From NCBI RefSeq assembly GCF_003316695.1, contig NZ_PDKB01000002.1, positions 1 to 64,000 of the forward strand: 64,000 nt of DNA, read 5' to 3'. Positions 32,051 through 41,276 of the stretch are shown here, piece by piece (the first letter of the stretch is position 1; every line of letters starts with the position of its first letter). Both the position numbers and the translations under genes were made by a program. The notes beneath the pieces were generated by a model. The model saw only the letters and a list, made by a program, of their open reading frames with translations, made no database searches and was not told the origin of the DNA. This DNA comes from Aliarcobacter vitoriensis (GTDB taxonomy: Bacteria > Campylobacterota > Campylobacteria > Campylobacterales > Arcobacteraceae).

Positions 32051-32090
32051 AATATTATTTATAAAAGTAGAGCTTGGGAATGAATTAAAA
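32051..32090. repeat. Partial repeat copy C (right half)
   Basis: AATATTATTTATAAAAGTAG followed by AGCTTGGGAATGAATTAAAA matches the right-hand part of copies A and B (AATATTATTT block and TTGGGAATGAATTAAA end). The TCGTTCCCAA left end is absent. It closes the accessory patch on the right. Confidence 0.6.
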
Positions 32091-32153
32091 ATCTTTCAGC
32101 AATATTAATTTAAAGATAATATATAATAATTTTTTTAAATATTAAGGATATAG

Positions 32154-33038
32154 ATGAAATGGGAAGATAATAGAAGAAGTTCAAATGTAGAAGATAGAAG
32201 AGGCGAAACTCAAAATTTTGGAAGTAGAACAAGTGGTTCTTCTATGGTAGCTTTATTACCTTTGATAAAGGCACTTTTAGGTACAAAAATAGGAAGAATT
32301 ATTTTAATTGTTGGTGTTCTCGCATATTTTATTTTTGGTATAAATCCTTTAGCTTTACTTGATGGAGGAACTCAACGTAACCAAACTTCTAAAGTAGTAA
32401 ATCAAGCACAAGATGATAAAAGTGCTATGTTTGTGAGTGCTGTTTTAGCGCAAACTGAAGATATTTGGGCAAATATTTTTAAAGAGAATGGATTAAGATA
32501 TCAAGAGCCAAAACTTGTACTTTTTAGAGGTGGAGTTAAAAGTGCTTGTGGATTTGCATCTTCACAAGTTGGACCATTTTACTGTCCTGTTGATAGTAAA
32601 GTTTATCTTGATTTATCTTTTTTTGATGAATTAGCAAAAAAATATAATGCTTCTGGAGATTTCGCACAAGCTTATGTAATAGCTCATGAAATAGGGCATC
32701 ATATACAAAACCTTTTAGGAACTTTAAATAAAGTCCAACAAGCAAAAAGTAGCCTTTCAACTACAAAACAAAATGCTCTTCAAGTTCAAGTAGAACTACA
32801 AGCTGATTGTTATTCTGGTATTTGGGCTCATCATTCACAAGCTATATTTAACTCTTTAGAAGATGGTGATTTACAAGAGGCTTTAAATGCTGCAAATGCA
32901 ATAGGTGATGATACTTTACAAAAACAAGCTCAAGGTTATGTTGTACCAGATTCTTTTACTCATGGAACTTCAAAACAAAGAATGGAAGCTTTTAAAAAAG
33001 GATTTAAAAATGGAGATTTAGAAACTTGTAGTTTCTAA
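32154..33038 (+). CDS. Neutral zinc metallopeptidase (YpfJ/KPN_02809 family)
   Basis: A 294-aa membrane-anchored protein: the N-terminus MKWEDNRRSSNVEDRRG is diagnostic of the YpfJ group. One membrane helix spans about residues 45-65, and the zinc-binding AHEIGHHIQN (HExxH near 177) is followed by the third-ligand region QVELQADCYSGIWAHH. A predicted exported protease of unknown substrate. AAGGATATAG precedes the ATG. The 3' end overlaps the convergent DMT transporter by 4 bases. Confidence 0.9.
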   Translation: MKWEDNRRSSNVEDRRGETQNFGSRTSGSSMVALLPLIKALLGTKIGRIILIVGVLAYFIFGINPLALLDGGTQRNQTSKVVNQAQDDKSAMFVSAVLAQTEDIWANIFKENGLRYQEPKLVLFRGGVKSACGFASSQVGPFYCPVDSKVYLDLSFFDELAKKYNASGDFAQAYVIAHEIGHHIQNLLGTLNKVQQAKSSLSTTKQNALQVQVELQADCYSGIWAHHSQAIFNSLEDGDLQEALNAANAIGDDTLQKQAQGYVVPDSFTHGTSKQRMEAFKKGFKNGDLETCSF

Positions 33039-33931
33039 ACTCTTTTTTTGAATATTTTTGGAAATTTAAGATTATTTAAAATATATATTGAAATCATCGC
33101 AAAAACTACTCCAATCATAGTATTTACTCCAACTTCTTCTCCTAAAAAAATAGCTCCTAAAAAAATAGCACTTACAGGTACTAAAAATACAAAACTAGAA
33201 ACTTCTTTTGCTCCAAGTTTTGTAGCACCTAAAAAATATATAGAAGTTCCAAATGTTGTGCTTAGGATTGTGATTACAAATACATTGAACCAAAAATTAA
33301 AGTCATAATTTATCACTGTTTGGAAAATAGAGTTATCAATATATAAAATATAGATAATAAAAGTTGAGATAACATAGGTATAAAAAGTAAATACAAAAGC
33401 ATTTATTTTTGTAGCTTTTGCTGTGATTATCGTGATAATTGCCCATAAAAATGAGATAGTTACAAAGTAAATATTGTCTTTTGAAAATATCTCATCTGCT
33501 TGAAAATTCCAAACATTTAACATATTTAAAACTCCAAAAGCACCCAAAACTAAAGCAAAAGAGTGCTTTAATGAAATTGTTTTTTTAGAAAGTATTGCTA
33601 CAAGAATATATGTTGCTATTGGTATTAAAGTAGGAACTAATGCTCCACCAAAACTACCAGTTCCATGATCAACTCCAAAAAACATAAAAACAGAGTATAA
33701 AACCAATAAAATAGAAGCAATTACTACTAAGATAAAAGTTTTTAAATCCATTTTATATGGCATTTTTAAAAAATATACAATCGGAATCATAGAGATAAAA
33801 CAAATTCCCATTCGTAAAAATACCATTTCATAAGCATTTACATAAGTAGTTAAAACTTTGGTGCTTATCCAAGAAGCACCCCAAAAAATCATAGCAAGAA
33901 CTATTAAAATATAAAAAATATTTTTATTCAT
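33035..33931 (-). CDS. EamA/DMT-superfamily transporter
   Basis: A 298-aa polytopic inner-membrane protein with ten predicted helices in two EamA repeats, with motifs such as FWGASWISTKVL at the start of repeat 1 and a second-repeat ending FLGEEVGVNTMIGVVFAMISIYILN. DMT exporters move amino acids, purines or other metabolites; the substrate cannot be told. Its start shares one base with the moeA stop, so it is the last gene of a minus-strand operon. Confidence 0.88.
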   Translation of the reverse strand: MNKNIFYILIVLAMIFWGASWISTKVLTTYVNAYEMVFLRMGICFISMIPIVYFLKMPYKMDLKTFILVVIASILLVLYSVFMFFGVDHGTGSFGGALVPTLIPIATYILVAILSKKTISLKHSFALVLGAFGVLNMLNVWNFQADEIFSKDNIYFVTISFLWAIITIITAKATKINAFVFTFYTYVISTFIIYILYIDNSIFQTVINYDFNFWFNVFVITILSTTFGTSIYFLGATKLGAKEVSSFVFLVPVSAIFLGAIFLGEEVGVNTMIGVVFAMISIYILNNLKFPKIFKKRV

Positions 33932-35151
33932 TATTTAAGATTGTTTAACAACAATATATCAACTAAATCACCAGCTTTTATATCTTCACTATTTTCATCT
34001 TGTATTAAAAGTGCAGGATTACCCAACATATTTGTCAAAATAGCACTAGTGCCAGATTTTTTACCTACAAAATCAATGATATATTCACTATTTTTATATT
34101 CAACATTACAAGCAGTAAAAATAGTTTTATTTTGAGTTTTTTTGAAATCTTGATTTATTTTAGCTTTTATTATAGGTAATCTTTCATTTGCTTTTCTAAA
34201 TCTATAAATCAAAGGTAAAACATACAAAATTGCTGTAATAGTTGAAGAATAAGCAAATCCCGGAAGTGCTATGATGATTTTTTCATCTTTTAAAGCTACA
34301 AGTATATGCATACCAGGTTTTATACTAACTCCATGAAATAAAACTTCTGCTTTTAATTTGTCTTTTATAACATCTTGTACAAAATCATAATCTCCAACTG
34401 AAACTCCACCAGTTGTTACTACAATATCAGATTTTTGTAAAGCTGTTTCAAAAAAAATTGTAATAGTTTTTATATCATCTTCAACTGGACCCATTTGTAA
34501 AACATCTGCTCCATTACTTTTAAATAAAGCCTCTAATGTTAGGTGATTTGAACTTCTTATTTGTGCATTATTTGTCTTTTCAACACCTAAATCTAAAATT
34601 TCACTTCCAGTACTAGCGACTGCTATTAAAGGTTTTATAAAAATATCTATTTGAGGAATATTTAGTGAAGCTAAAACACCAATTTCACTAAATCCAATGA
34701 TTGTCCCAGCTTTGATTAAAATTTCATCTTTTTTGTAGTTTTCACCTATATTTCTAACTGCAAAACCAAAAGGAACAGGTTTTGTAATTTTTATTTTATT
34801 GTTTATAACTTCAACATTCTCAATAGGAACTAAAGTATCACTTCCTTGTGGCATAAGTGAACCTGTAAAAGTTTTAATACAAGTTTTGCTTTCAACACTT
34901 TTTTCTACCACAAATCCAGCTGGGTTTTTATCAATAATCTCTAAAAAATCACTATTTATATCTTCAAATTTTATAGCATATCCATCCATGCCAGAGGTTG
35001 GAAACTCTGGACTATTATGGTCTGCAACTATATCTTTTGCTAAAACTTGACCAATTGCATCTGAAATAAATACTCTTTTTGTTACAGATTTTGGAATTTT
35101 TATATTATTTAATATTTCTAAAGATTTTTTATAACTTATAAAATCTCTCAT
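33931..35151 (-). CDS. moeA: Molybdopterin molybdenumtransferase
   Basis: A 406-aa MoeA that inserts molybdate into adenylylated molybdopterin. Typical segments are FPTSGMDGYAIKF, PQGSDTLVPIE, VVTTGGVSVGDYDFVQDV and LPGFAYSSTITAILYV. The TTGG-S-G-D motif is the MPT-binding loop; the LPG-F-AYSS segment differs slightly from the usual LPGNPVSA. It provides cofactor for molybdoenzymes such as the TorA-type reductase downstream at 37.6 kb. It overlaps the transporter gene and starts 1 base after a small ORF on the minus strand. Confidence 0.93.
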   Translation of the reverse strand: MRDFISYKKSLEILNNIKIPKSVTKRVFISDAIGQVLAKDIVADHNSPEFPTSGMDGYAIKFEDINSDFLEIIDKNPAGFVVEKSVESKTCIKTFTGSLMPQGSDTLVPIENVEVINNKIKITKPVPFGFAVRNIGENYKKDEILIKAGTIIGFSEIGVLASLNIPQIDIFIKPLIAVASTGSEILDLGVEKTNNAQIRSSNHLTLEALFKSNGADVLQMGPVEDDIKTITIFFETALQKSDIVVTTGGVSVGDYDFVQDVIKDKLKAEVLFHGVSIKPGMHILVALKDEKIIIALPGFAYSSTITAILYVLPLIYRFRKANERLPIIKAKINQDFKKTQNKTIFTACNVEYKNSEYIIDFVGKKSGTSAILTNMLGNPALLIQDENSEDIKAGDLVDILLLNNLK

Positions 35152-35152
35152 T

Positions 35153-35350
35153 TTATTTACCTAATCTATTGTATTTCATTATAATAACTTGTTCAAAAAG
35201 CATATTTCCAAAGCCTTCTGGTAAAGTATCATTTGATTTTTCTACTTGATCAATAATTTTTTTTATCTCTTCATCACTTAAATATATCGCAATTGGTAAA
35301 ATAGTCTCTTTTATCTTATCAATGAATATTAATTCTTCTTCATTTGTCAT
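35153..35350 (-). CDS. Small conserved hypothetical protein, 65 aa
   Basis: A short acidic helical protein (LSDEEIKKIIDQVEKSN) with no recognised domain. It lies 1 base upstream of moeA on the same strand, and AAGGGAAACA precedes the ATG on the minus strand, so it probably heads the moeA operon. Role unknown; possibly molybdenum-cofactor related by context only. Confidence 0.6.
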   Translation of the reverse strand: MTNEEELIFIDKIKETILPIAIYLSDEEIKKIIDQVEKSNDTLPEGFGNMLFEQVIIMKYNRLGK

Positions 35351-35458
35351 TGTTTCCCTTTAGAATAGGCTAATAAACCGAAATTATATATTTTTTATCT
35401 AAAATAGTTTATTAAAACTTTGTTGGATATAATCCCAAAAAAATAATTAGGAATAAAA

Positions 35459-36232
35459 TTGATAGAATTAAGTAAAAAAATATCAACTATCATTGGAAGA
35501 ACAAATGCAGAATATGGTTTGATAAAAGATGGTGATAGAATTTTAGTTGGATTTAGTGGGGGAAAAGACTCTCTTACACTAATTCATGCACTAAATAGAA
35601 TAAAAAAAGTAGCCCCATATAAATTTGATTTTAAAGCTGTAACTGTAACTTATGGAATGGGTGAACAAATCGAGTTTTTAAGTAATCATTGTAAAGAGCA
35701 TGGAATTGAACATGAGATTATCGATACTCAAATTTTTGATTTAGCTGGAGAAAAAATAAGAAAAAATTCATCTTTTTGTTCATTTTTTTCAAGAATGAGA
35801 AGAGGGTATTTATACACAACTGCATTAGAACAAGGCTACAATAAAGTTGCTCTTGGACATCATTTAGATGATGCTATGGAGTCATTTTTTATGAACTTCT
35901 TTTACAATGGTACAATGAGAACAATGCCACCAAAATATACAGCAGATAATGGTTTAGAAGTTATAAGACCTTTAATTTTTTGTAGAGAAAGACAATTAAG
36001 AGCATTTGCCAATACAAATGAAATAAGAGTAATAGGTGATGAAGCTTGTCCAGGTCTTAGATTTGATGTAAAAATGCCTCATGCGAGAGCTACAACTAAA
36101 GAGCTTTTAGCAAAACTAGAAGAAGAAAATCCAAAAATATTTGTATCTATGAAAAGTGCATTTAGTAATATACAATTACCAACATTTTTTTATAAAGATT
36201 TAAAAGATATAAAATTAGATATTGAAGATTAA
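35459..36232 (+). CDS. ttcA: TtcA-like tRNA 2-thiolation PP-loop protein
   Basis: A 257-aa adenylating thiolase. PP-loop SGGKDS at residues 33-38; RMRRGYLYTTA, ALGHHLDDAMESFFMN and MPPKY are TtcA hallmarks. TtcA makes 2-thiocytidine at tRNA position 32 with a [4Fe-4S] cluster held by a CxxC plus a later Cys. Here the first pair reads C107-S-F-F110, so the second cysteine is missing, and the distal site is GDEAC197PG. The TTG start has AGGA 7 bases upstream. It may belong to a TtcA-like subgroup with altered cluster ligation. Confidence 0.8.
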   Translation: MIELSKKISTIIGRTNAEYGLIKDGDRILVGFSGGKDSLTLIHALNRIKKVAPYKFDFKAVTVTYGMGEQIEFLSNHCKEHGIEHEIIDTQIFDLAGEKIRKNSSFCSFFSRMRRGYLYTTALEQGYNKVALGHHLDDAMESFFMNFFYNGTMRTMPPKYTADNGLEVIRPLIFCRERQLRAFANTNEIRVIGDEACPGLRFDVKMPHARATTKELLAKLEEENPKIFVSMKSAFSNIQLPTFFYKDLKDIKLDIED

Positions 36233-36257
36233 TGATACTAGAAATTTTCTAGTATCA
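36233..36257. terminator. Bidirectional terminator hairpin
   Basis: TGATACTAGAA and TTCTAGTATCA form a perfect 11-bp stem around a 3-base loop, immediately after the ttcA stop and before the convergent porin stop. Confidence 0.7.
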
Positions 36258-36262
36258 CTATA

Positions 36263-37495
36263 TTAAAAAGAGTAAACCATCGTTAGGTTTAACTGACTAT
36301 AATCACTTATGGGAGATTTTTTATCTTCATTAACATATGTAAATCCTAAGTTAGTTTTTAATTCACTTGTTATTTTATATCCCAACCATAAAGTTGTTTC
36401 ATCTACATCTCTTTTTTCATTTCCTGTTGCATCTGCATAATATCTTGTATTTCCATAAAGCAAAGTTGCATCAAAATCACCAAAAGTTTTAGTAATTCCA
36501 GCATATATTGTAGAAGCTCCTCTTGAGAATATATAATCACCTTCTTCAAAAGGAACTAATATCTCACCAGCTTCTCTACTTTTATTGTTTGTAGTATATC
36601 CAGGAAAGGCTAGGTCATCATTAACTTTAACATATCCAATATAAGGAGATAAACCATAAATAGATGTACTTATCATAAGATCTAAAATACCAGATTTTAC
36701 ATCTTTTACATTTGCACTATCTAAAGATTTACCTTCATCACTCCAAGCATAGTGTAATCTTGCTGATGTTTCTTCATAACTAAGATTTACTCTTGCTCCA
36801 TAAATCTCTTTTGAATCAGGAAAAATAACTCCATAAGCAGTTGCAGAAATATTGTCATTGAAGTTTTGAGTTAAACCCAATTTATAAACACCTTTATTTC
36901 CATTCATTTTTTCTAAAGGTCTATAATCTCTTGCATAAACTCTACCATCTCTTAAAGACCAAATAGCTTCTATATCAGTGCTTCCAAAAGTTGCATCAAT
37001 TTTTACTGCATCATGAGTTTTGCTCATCCAGTCTGTTTTTAAAACTTGTCTTCCAGCTATTACAGATATATTATTTAATGGAGTATATTTTACATATAAC
37101 TCTTCAATATCAACACTTTTTGTTCCACCATTATAAGCAAAACCATCTCCTCCACCTCTTTTTTCATAGAATCTTCCAGTTGCATCACCTTTACCTGTTC
37201 CAGTGGCCTTAGAACTACTATCTTCCCAAATTGTTCCATATGCTCTAAATTTACTTTTTACACTTAAATTATTCCAAACACCTGTTTCATATCCTAATGC
37301 AAAAGACCCAACACCATATCCACTATCTCTATAATAGTCACCATAGTCTTTGTCAAAATATCTACCTTCATAAGTTACTGCTACTTCTCCACTTACTTTA
37401 CCATTTGTTAATGCTTCTTGTAGTGTATTGGCATTTGCTATACAAATAGAAGATATTGCCATTGTAGTTACTAAACTTAATTTTAATTTTCTCAT
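36263..37495 (-). CDS. Outer-membrane porin (Opr/OprD-like)
   Basis: A 410-aa beta-barrel protein. A signal peptide (RKLKLSLVTTMAISSICIANA) is followed by alternating beta strands and a C-terminal phenylalanine (LTMVYSF) typical of outer-membrane insertion. Resembles Campylobacterota Opr-family porins. AAAGGGAGAAAAA precedes the ATG on the minus strand. It diverges from a TorA-type reductase; the shared control region suggests it may admit the reductase's substrate (for example TMAO or another oxide), but this is inference. Confidence 0.85.
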   Translation of the reverse strand: MRKLKLSLVTTMAISSICIANANTLQEALTNGKVSGEVAVTYEGRYFDKDYGDYYRDSGYGVGSFALGYETGVWNNLSVKSKFRAYGTIWEDSSSKATGTGKGDATGRFYEKRGGGDGFAYNGGTKSVDIEELYVKYTPLNNISVIAGRQVLKTDWMSKTHDAVKIDATFGSTDIEAIWSLRDGRVYARDYRPLEKMNGNKGVYKLGLTQNFNDNISATAYGVIFPDSKEIYGARVNLSYEETSARLHYAWSDEGKSLDSANVKDVKSGILDLMISTSIYGLSPYIGYVKVNDDLAFPGYTTNNKSREAGEILVPFEEGDYIFSRGASTIYAGITKTFGDFDATLLYGNTRYYADATGNEKRDVDETTLWLGYKITSELKTNLGFTYVNEDKKSPISDYSQLNLTMVYSF

Positions 37496-37551
37496 TTTTT
37501 CTCCCTTTTAACTAAAATTGCATAAGCATATAAAAATAAAATAGAAAAAAA

Positions 37552-37589
37552 ATCGAATAATAGATTTGTTTTTTCGATTTTTTTTCGAT
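37552..37589. promoter_or_regulatory. TTCGAT direct and inverted repeats in porin-reductase divergent gap
   Basis: TTTTTTCGATT occurs twice in direct tandem with an 11-bp period (TTCGAT at 37573-37578 and 37584-37589), and ATCGAA at 37552-37557 is an inverted copy. Such one-turn direct repeats are typical binding sites of OmpR/TorR-type regulators. The regulator at 40590, encoded in this cluster, is the obvious candidate. Confidence 0.5.
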
Positions 37590-37635
37590 TTTTTATTGTT
37601 AGACTTCTTGAGTAAATATTATAAAAAGGATTAAT

Positions 37636-40044
37636 ATGAGCAATTCAAGAAGAGATTTTCTTAAAATTTCAGCAGCTAGTGCAGCAGTATTAGCTGGAAG
37701 TGGTACAGTAAGCGGTGCATTTGCTAAAGAGTTTTCAAGAAGAACTGTAAAAATACCTAGTGCTTCTCATTATGGTGCATTTTATGCTCATGTGATGGAT
37801 GGTGAGATTGTAGATATTACTTCTCAACTTGATTCAGATGCGAATCCTACTGTTTTAGTAAAAGCATTGGCTGATAGAAATAGTACAGATTCAAGAGTTA
37901 AATATCCAGTTGTGAGAAAAAGTTATTTAGAAGGTAAAGGCAAAGGAGAACTTAGAGGTAAAGAAGAATTTGTGAGAGTTTCTTGGGAAAAAGCACTTAA
38001 TTTAGTGTCAGAAGCTATAAAAAAAGCTCAAACAAAAGGTGGTAATAAAGCACTTTATAATGCATCTTATGGTGGTTGGTCACATCCTGGTGCTTTTAAG
38101 CCAAATGTTTTAGCTGGAAGATTTTTTAATCAAATTGGTGGTGCAGTTGGAACTGCTGGAGAGTATTCAAATGGAGCAGCAGGTCCAGTTAATCCATCAA
38201 TTGTTGGAGATATGGAAGTTTACTCTATACAAACATCTCATGAACAAATTATTGCAAATACACAAGTTATGATTTTATGGGGTGCAGATGTTTATAAAAC
38301 AAATAAAGCTGGTTATTCAGTTCCAAATCATAGATGTTATGATGCTTATGAAGAGTATAAAAAAGCTGGTATTAAAGTAATCTCTATTGATCCTATTTAT
38401 ACAGTTTCAGCACAAGAATTCAAAGCTGAATGGATAAAAATAAGACCTGGTTCTGATGTTGCTATGATGCTTGGTATGATGAACTATTTATATAAAAATA
38501 AAAAATATGATAAAGATTTTATAGAAAAATATACTTATGGTTTTGATAAGTTTTTACCTTATTTACTTGGAAAAACAGATGGAGTTGAAAAAACAACAAA
38601 ATGGGCTGAAAAATTAACTGAAATACCTGCTAAAACTATTGAAAAACTAGCAGATATTATGGTTTCTAAAAAGACATTTATTGCTGGGAATTGGGCTATG
38701 CAAAGAGCTGAACATGGGGAACAAGTTCATTGGGCTTTAATAACATTAGCATCTATGGTAGGACAAATTGGTACTGCTGGTGGAGGTTTTGGATTTTCAA
38801 TGCACTACGAAGGTGGAGGAGATGCTGCTTCTGGAAAAGTTACAGTTGGAGGATTAAGCCAAGGTAGTGGAGATGAAGTTCATATTTCAATTCCAGCTTC
38901 AAGAATGAGTGATTTAATAAATAAAGCTGGTGAAACAGTAACTTACAAAGGTGAAACAATAACTTATCCAAAAGTTGAATTTATGTTAAGTGCAGGAGGT
39001 TCTCCAATTGGACATCAACCAAATATAAATGAGCTTATTGAAGCTATGAGAAAACTTGATACTGTTGTTGTGGTTGAACCTTGGTGGACTCCAACAGCAA
39101 AAATGGCTGATATTGTACTTCCTGCAACAACAACTATGGAAAGAGATGATATAGCAAGTGCAATGTCATATTCAAATGATAGAATTTATGCTATGAAAAA
39201 AATAGTTGAACCCAAATATGAATCAAAAGATGATTATTGGATTTTTACTGAATTAGCAAAAAGATTTGGTAAAGAGAAATCTTATACTAGAGATAGAACT
39301 ATTAAAGATTGGTTAGAAAGATTATATGATAGATCAACAGCTAATAGAGAAATGGGTATATCTTTTGAAGATTTTTGGGAAAAGGGCGTAATTGCTTATG
39401 ATATTCCAGAAGAAGCAAAAAAATATGTAAGACATGAAGAATTTAGAAAAGACCCTGTAAATAGTCCATTAAAAACAGAAACAGGTAAAATTCAAATTTA
39501 TTCAGAAAAATTAGCTTCATATAATTATAAAGATTTTAAAGGACATCCAGTTTGGATTGAACCAACAGAGTGGCTAGGAAATGATAAGTTGATAAAAAAA
39601 TATCCACTGCATCTATTAAGTCCACATCCAACTTATAGAATTCACTCTCAACTTGATAATACTTGGGTACAAAATGTACATAAAGTACAAGGTCGAGAGC
39701 CTATAAGAGTATCTCCAAATGATGCAAAGAAATTTGGAATTAAAGATGGAGAAGTTGTTGAAGTTTACAATGATAGAGGAAGAGTTTTAGCTGGTGTTGT
39801 TATAACAAATAATATTCGTGATGGAGTTGTTGCTATTGAAGAGGGGGCTTGGTATTCTCCTGAAAATATGAAAGAAGATAAACCAAGATGTAATTCAGGA
39901 CAAGTAAATGTTTTAACATCATCAAAACCAACATCTCAAATGACAAATGCAACATCTGCAAACTCTGTTCTTGTTAGTATAAAAAAAGTAGAAGCTATAA
40001 CACCAAATTTAGCTTATAAACCACCAGTAATTATAGGAGCTTAA
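37636..40044 (+). CDS. Tat-exported TorA/DMSO-reductase-type molybdoenzyme
   Basis: An 802-aa periplasmic molybdopterin oxidoreductase. Twin-arginine signal SRRDFLKISAASAA at residues 3-17. No N-terminal FeS cysteine cluster is present, as in TorA, BisC and DmsA-like periplasmic one-subunit enzymes. GEYSNGAAGPVNP holds the probable serine ligand to molybdenum. The C-terminal dinucleotide-binding domain ends with EGAWYSP...NSGQVNVLT. Substrate is probably TMAO, a sulfoxide or a biotin-sulfoxide-like compound. AAAAAGGATTAAT precedes the ATG. The next gene is its cytochrome donor, and a sensory system follows. Confidence 0.9.
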   Translation: MSNSRRDFLKISAASAAVLAGSGTVSGAFAKEFSRRTVKIPSASHYGAFYAHVMDGEIVDITSQLDSDANPTVLVKALADRNSTDSRVKYPVVRKSYLEGKGKGELRGKEEFVRVSWEKALNLVSEAIKKAQTKGGNKALYNASYGGWSHPGAFKPNVLAGRFFNQIGGAVGTAGEYSNGAAGPVNPSIVGDMEVYSIQTSHEQIIANTQVMILWGADVYKTNKAGYSVPNHRCYDAYEEYKKAGIKVISIDPIYTVSAQEFKAEWIKIRPGSDVAMMLGMMNYLYKNKKYDKDFIEKYTYGFDKFLPYLLGKTDGVEKTTKWAEKLTEIPAKTIEKLADIMVSKKTFIAGNWAMQRAEHGEQVHWALITLASMVGQIGTAGGGFGFSMHYEGGGDAASGKVTVGGLSQGSGDEVHISIPASRMSDLINKAGETVTYKGETITYPKVEFMLSAGGSPIGHQPNINELIEAMRKLDTVVVVEPWWTPTAKMADIVLPATTTMERDDIASAMSYSNDRIYAMKKIVEPKYESKDDYWIFTELAKRFGKEKSYTRDRTIKDWLERLYDRSTANREMGISFEDFWEKGVIAYDIPEEAKKYVRHEEFRKDPVNSPLKTETGKIQIYSEKLASYNYKDFKGHPVWIEPTEWLGNDKLIKKYPLHLLSPHPTYRIHSQLDNTWVQNVHKVQGREPIRVSPNDAKKFGIKDGEVVEVYNDRGRVLAGVVITNNIRDGVVAIEEGAWYSPENMKEDKPRCNSGQVNVLTSSKPTSQMTNATSANSVLVSIKKVEAITPNLAYKPPVIIGA

Positions 40045-40045
40045 G

Positions 40046-40609
40046 ATGAAAGTTATAAAAAAAATATTAATATCTTTACTTGTTTTAGGGAGTTTTTCCC
40101 TTGCAAGTTCAAGTGATATGTTTTTGTTGGAAAATGCAAAAGCTGATTTTGATGGAAAAAATGGGGAAATATTTATAGGAACTCCAATAAAAATTATTAA
40201 AGATATAGATGATAAAATGGTTTTAGTTGAGATAAGTGGAGTTTCTTTTGGAGATGAATTATATTCATCAAAAGGGAAAGCTTTACTAGTAGCAAAAAAA
40301 GATGGAAGTTTTGTAGAAAAAAATAAAGCTTCTGAATTAGGATTTGTTAAAGTAGAAGCTAAAATTGAAAAATCTTATTTAACAAAAAATGTAAAAGAAG
40401 TTTGGGAAGAGTATGAAGAATTTTACTATGATATGTGTACATCATGTCATGCGGGACATAGAGCTGTAACTCATACAATGTTAGAATGGGAAGCAATTTT
40501 ACAAACAATGAAAGGTTTCGCTCAATTAAATGACAAAGAGGAAAATTATATTCTAAGATATTTAAAAGCGAATTCAAAAGATGGATTTTATGAAAAAAGA
40601 GCTGATTGA
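40046..40609 (+). CDS. Monohaem c-type cytochrome, TorC C-terminal-like
   Basis: A 187-aa exported protein: signal peptide (residues 1-20), an SH3-like beta domain (about 30-100, GTPIKIIKDIDDKMVLVEISG), then a haem motif CTSCH at about residues 131-135 with AGHRAVTHTMLEW. The same arrangement forms the C-terminal domain of TorC, the cytochrome that feeds TorA and signals to TorS; here the tetrahaem NapC/NirT part is absent. It starts 1 base after the reductase gene and so probably delivers electrons to it. Confidence 0.88.
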   Translation: MKVIKKILISLLVLGSFSLASSSDMFLLENAKADFDGKNGEIFIGTPIKIIKDIDDKMVLVEISGVSFGDELYSSKGKALLVAKKDGSFVEKNKASELGFVKVEAKIEKSYLTKNVKEVWEEYEEFYYDMCTSCHAGHRAVTHTMLEWEAILQTMKGFAQLNDKEENYILRYLKANSKDGFYEKRAD

Positions 40610-41276
40610 AAAATTAAAAGATTTAACAATACTTTATGCTGAAGATGAAGATGGAATAAGAAAAAATATTTCCAATAGTTTAGGATATTATGTAAAAGAG
40701 GTTATAGAGGCTTCAAATGGAGAAGAAGCCTATAATCTCTATTGTGAAACAAATCCAGATATTATATTAAGTGATATTCATATGCCTATTTTAAATGGTA
40801 TTGAATTTGTAAAAAAAGTAAGAGAAACAAATAGAGATATACCAATTGTTATGATTACAGCTTATACTGATAAAAAATATTTACTTGAAGCTGTTGAACT
40901 TCATATGGAAAAATATATTATTAAACCCATTGAATTAGACTCTTTGCTTGAGTCTTTGGAGAAATGTGTATTTTGTCTTGGATTAAATAAAAAAGTATAT
41001 TTGGAAATAGATGAAAAATATAGTTTTGATTATGATAAAAAAGAGTTAAGATATGAAGAAGAAGTGATAAATCTAAATAAAAAAGAGTTAATGTTTTTTG
41101 AAGTTTTAATATCAAATCAAAATAGAATTACAACATACGAAGAGTTACAAACTAAGGTTTGGCAAGATGATATTATGACTGATAGTGCATTAAGATCCTT
41201 AGTAAGAAATTTAAGAAAAAAACTTCCAACAGATATAATATTAAATTTATCAGGTATTGGATATCGTTTTGTTTAG
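40590..41276 (+). CDS. OmpR/TorR-type response regulator
   Basis: A 228-aa regulator: receiver with acidic pocket (AEDEDG), phospho-acceptor Asp in LSDIHMPILNG, and KPIE switch region, then a winged helix (LNKKELMFFEVLIS, TDSALRSLVRNLRKKL). The ATG at 40590 is preferred over one at 40581 because the second gives the normal receiver start, but neither has a strong ribosome site. It overlaps the cytochrome gene by 20 bases. It presumably binds the repeats at 37.55 kb and controls the reductase. Confidence 0.88.
   Translation: MKKELIEKLKDLTILYAEDEDGIRKNISNSLGYYVKEVIEASNGEEAYNLYCETNPDIILSDIHMPILNGIEFVKKVRETNRDIPIVMITAYTDKKYLLEAVELHMEKYIIKPIELDSLLESLEKCVFCLGLNKKVYLEIDEKYSFDYDKKELRYEEEVINLNKKELMFFEVLISNQNRITTYEELQTKVWQDDIMTDSALRSLVRNLRKKLPTDIILNLSGIGYRFV

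Noticed and set aside
28752-32090. CRISPR repeats or an insertion sequence
   Set aside because: Copies are far apart and separated by genes, with no transposase; a non-coding inverted-end repeat fits better.
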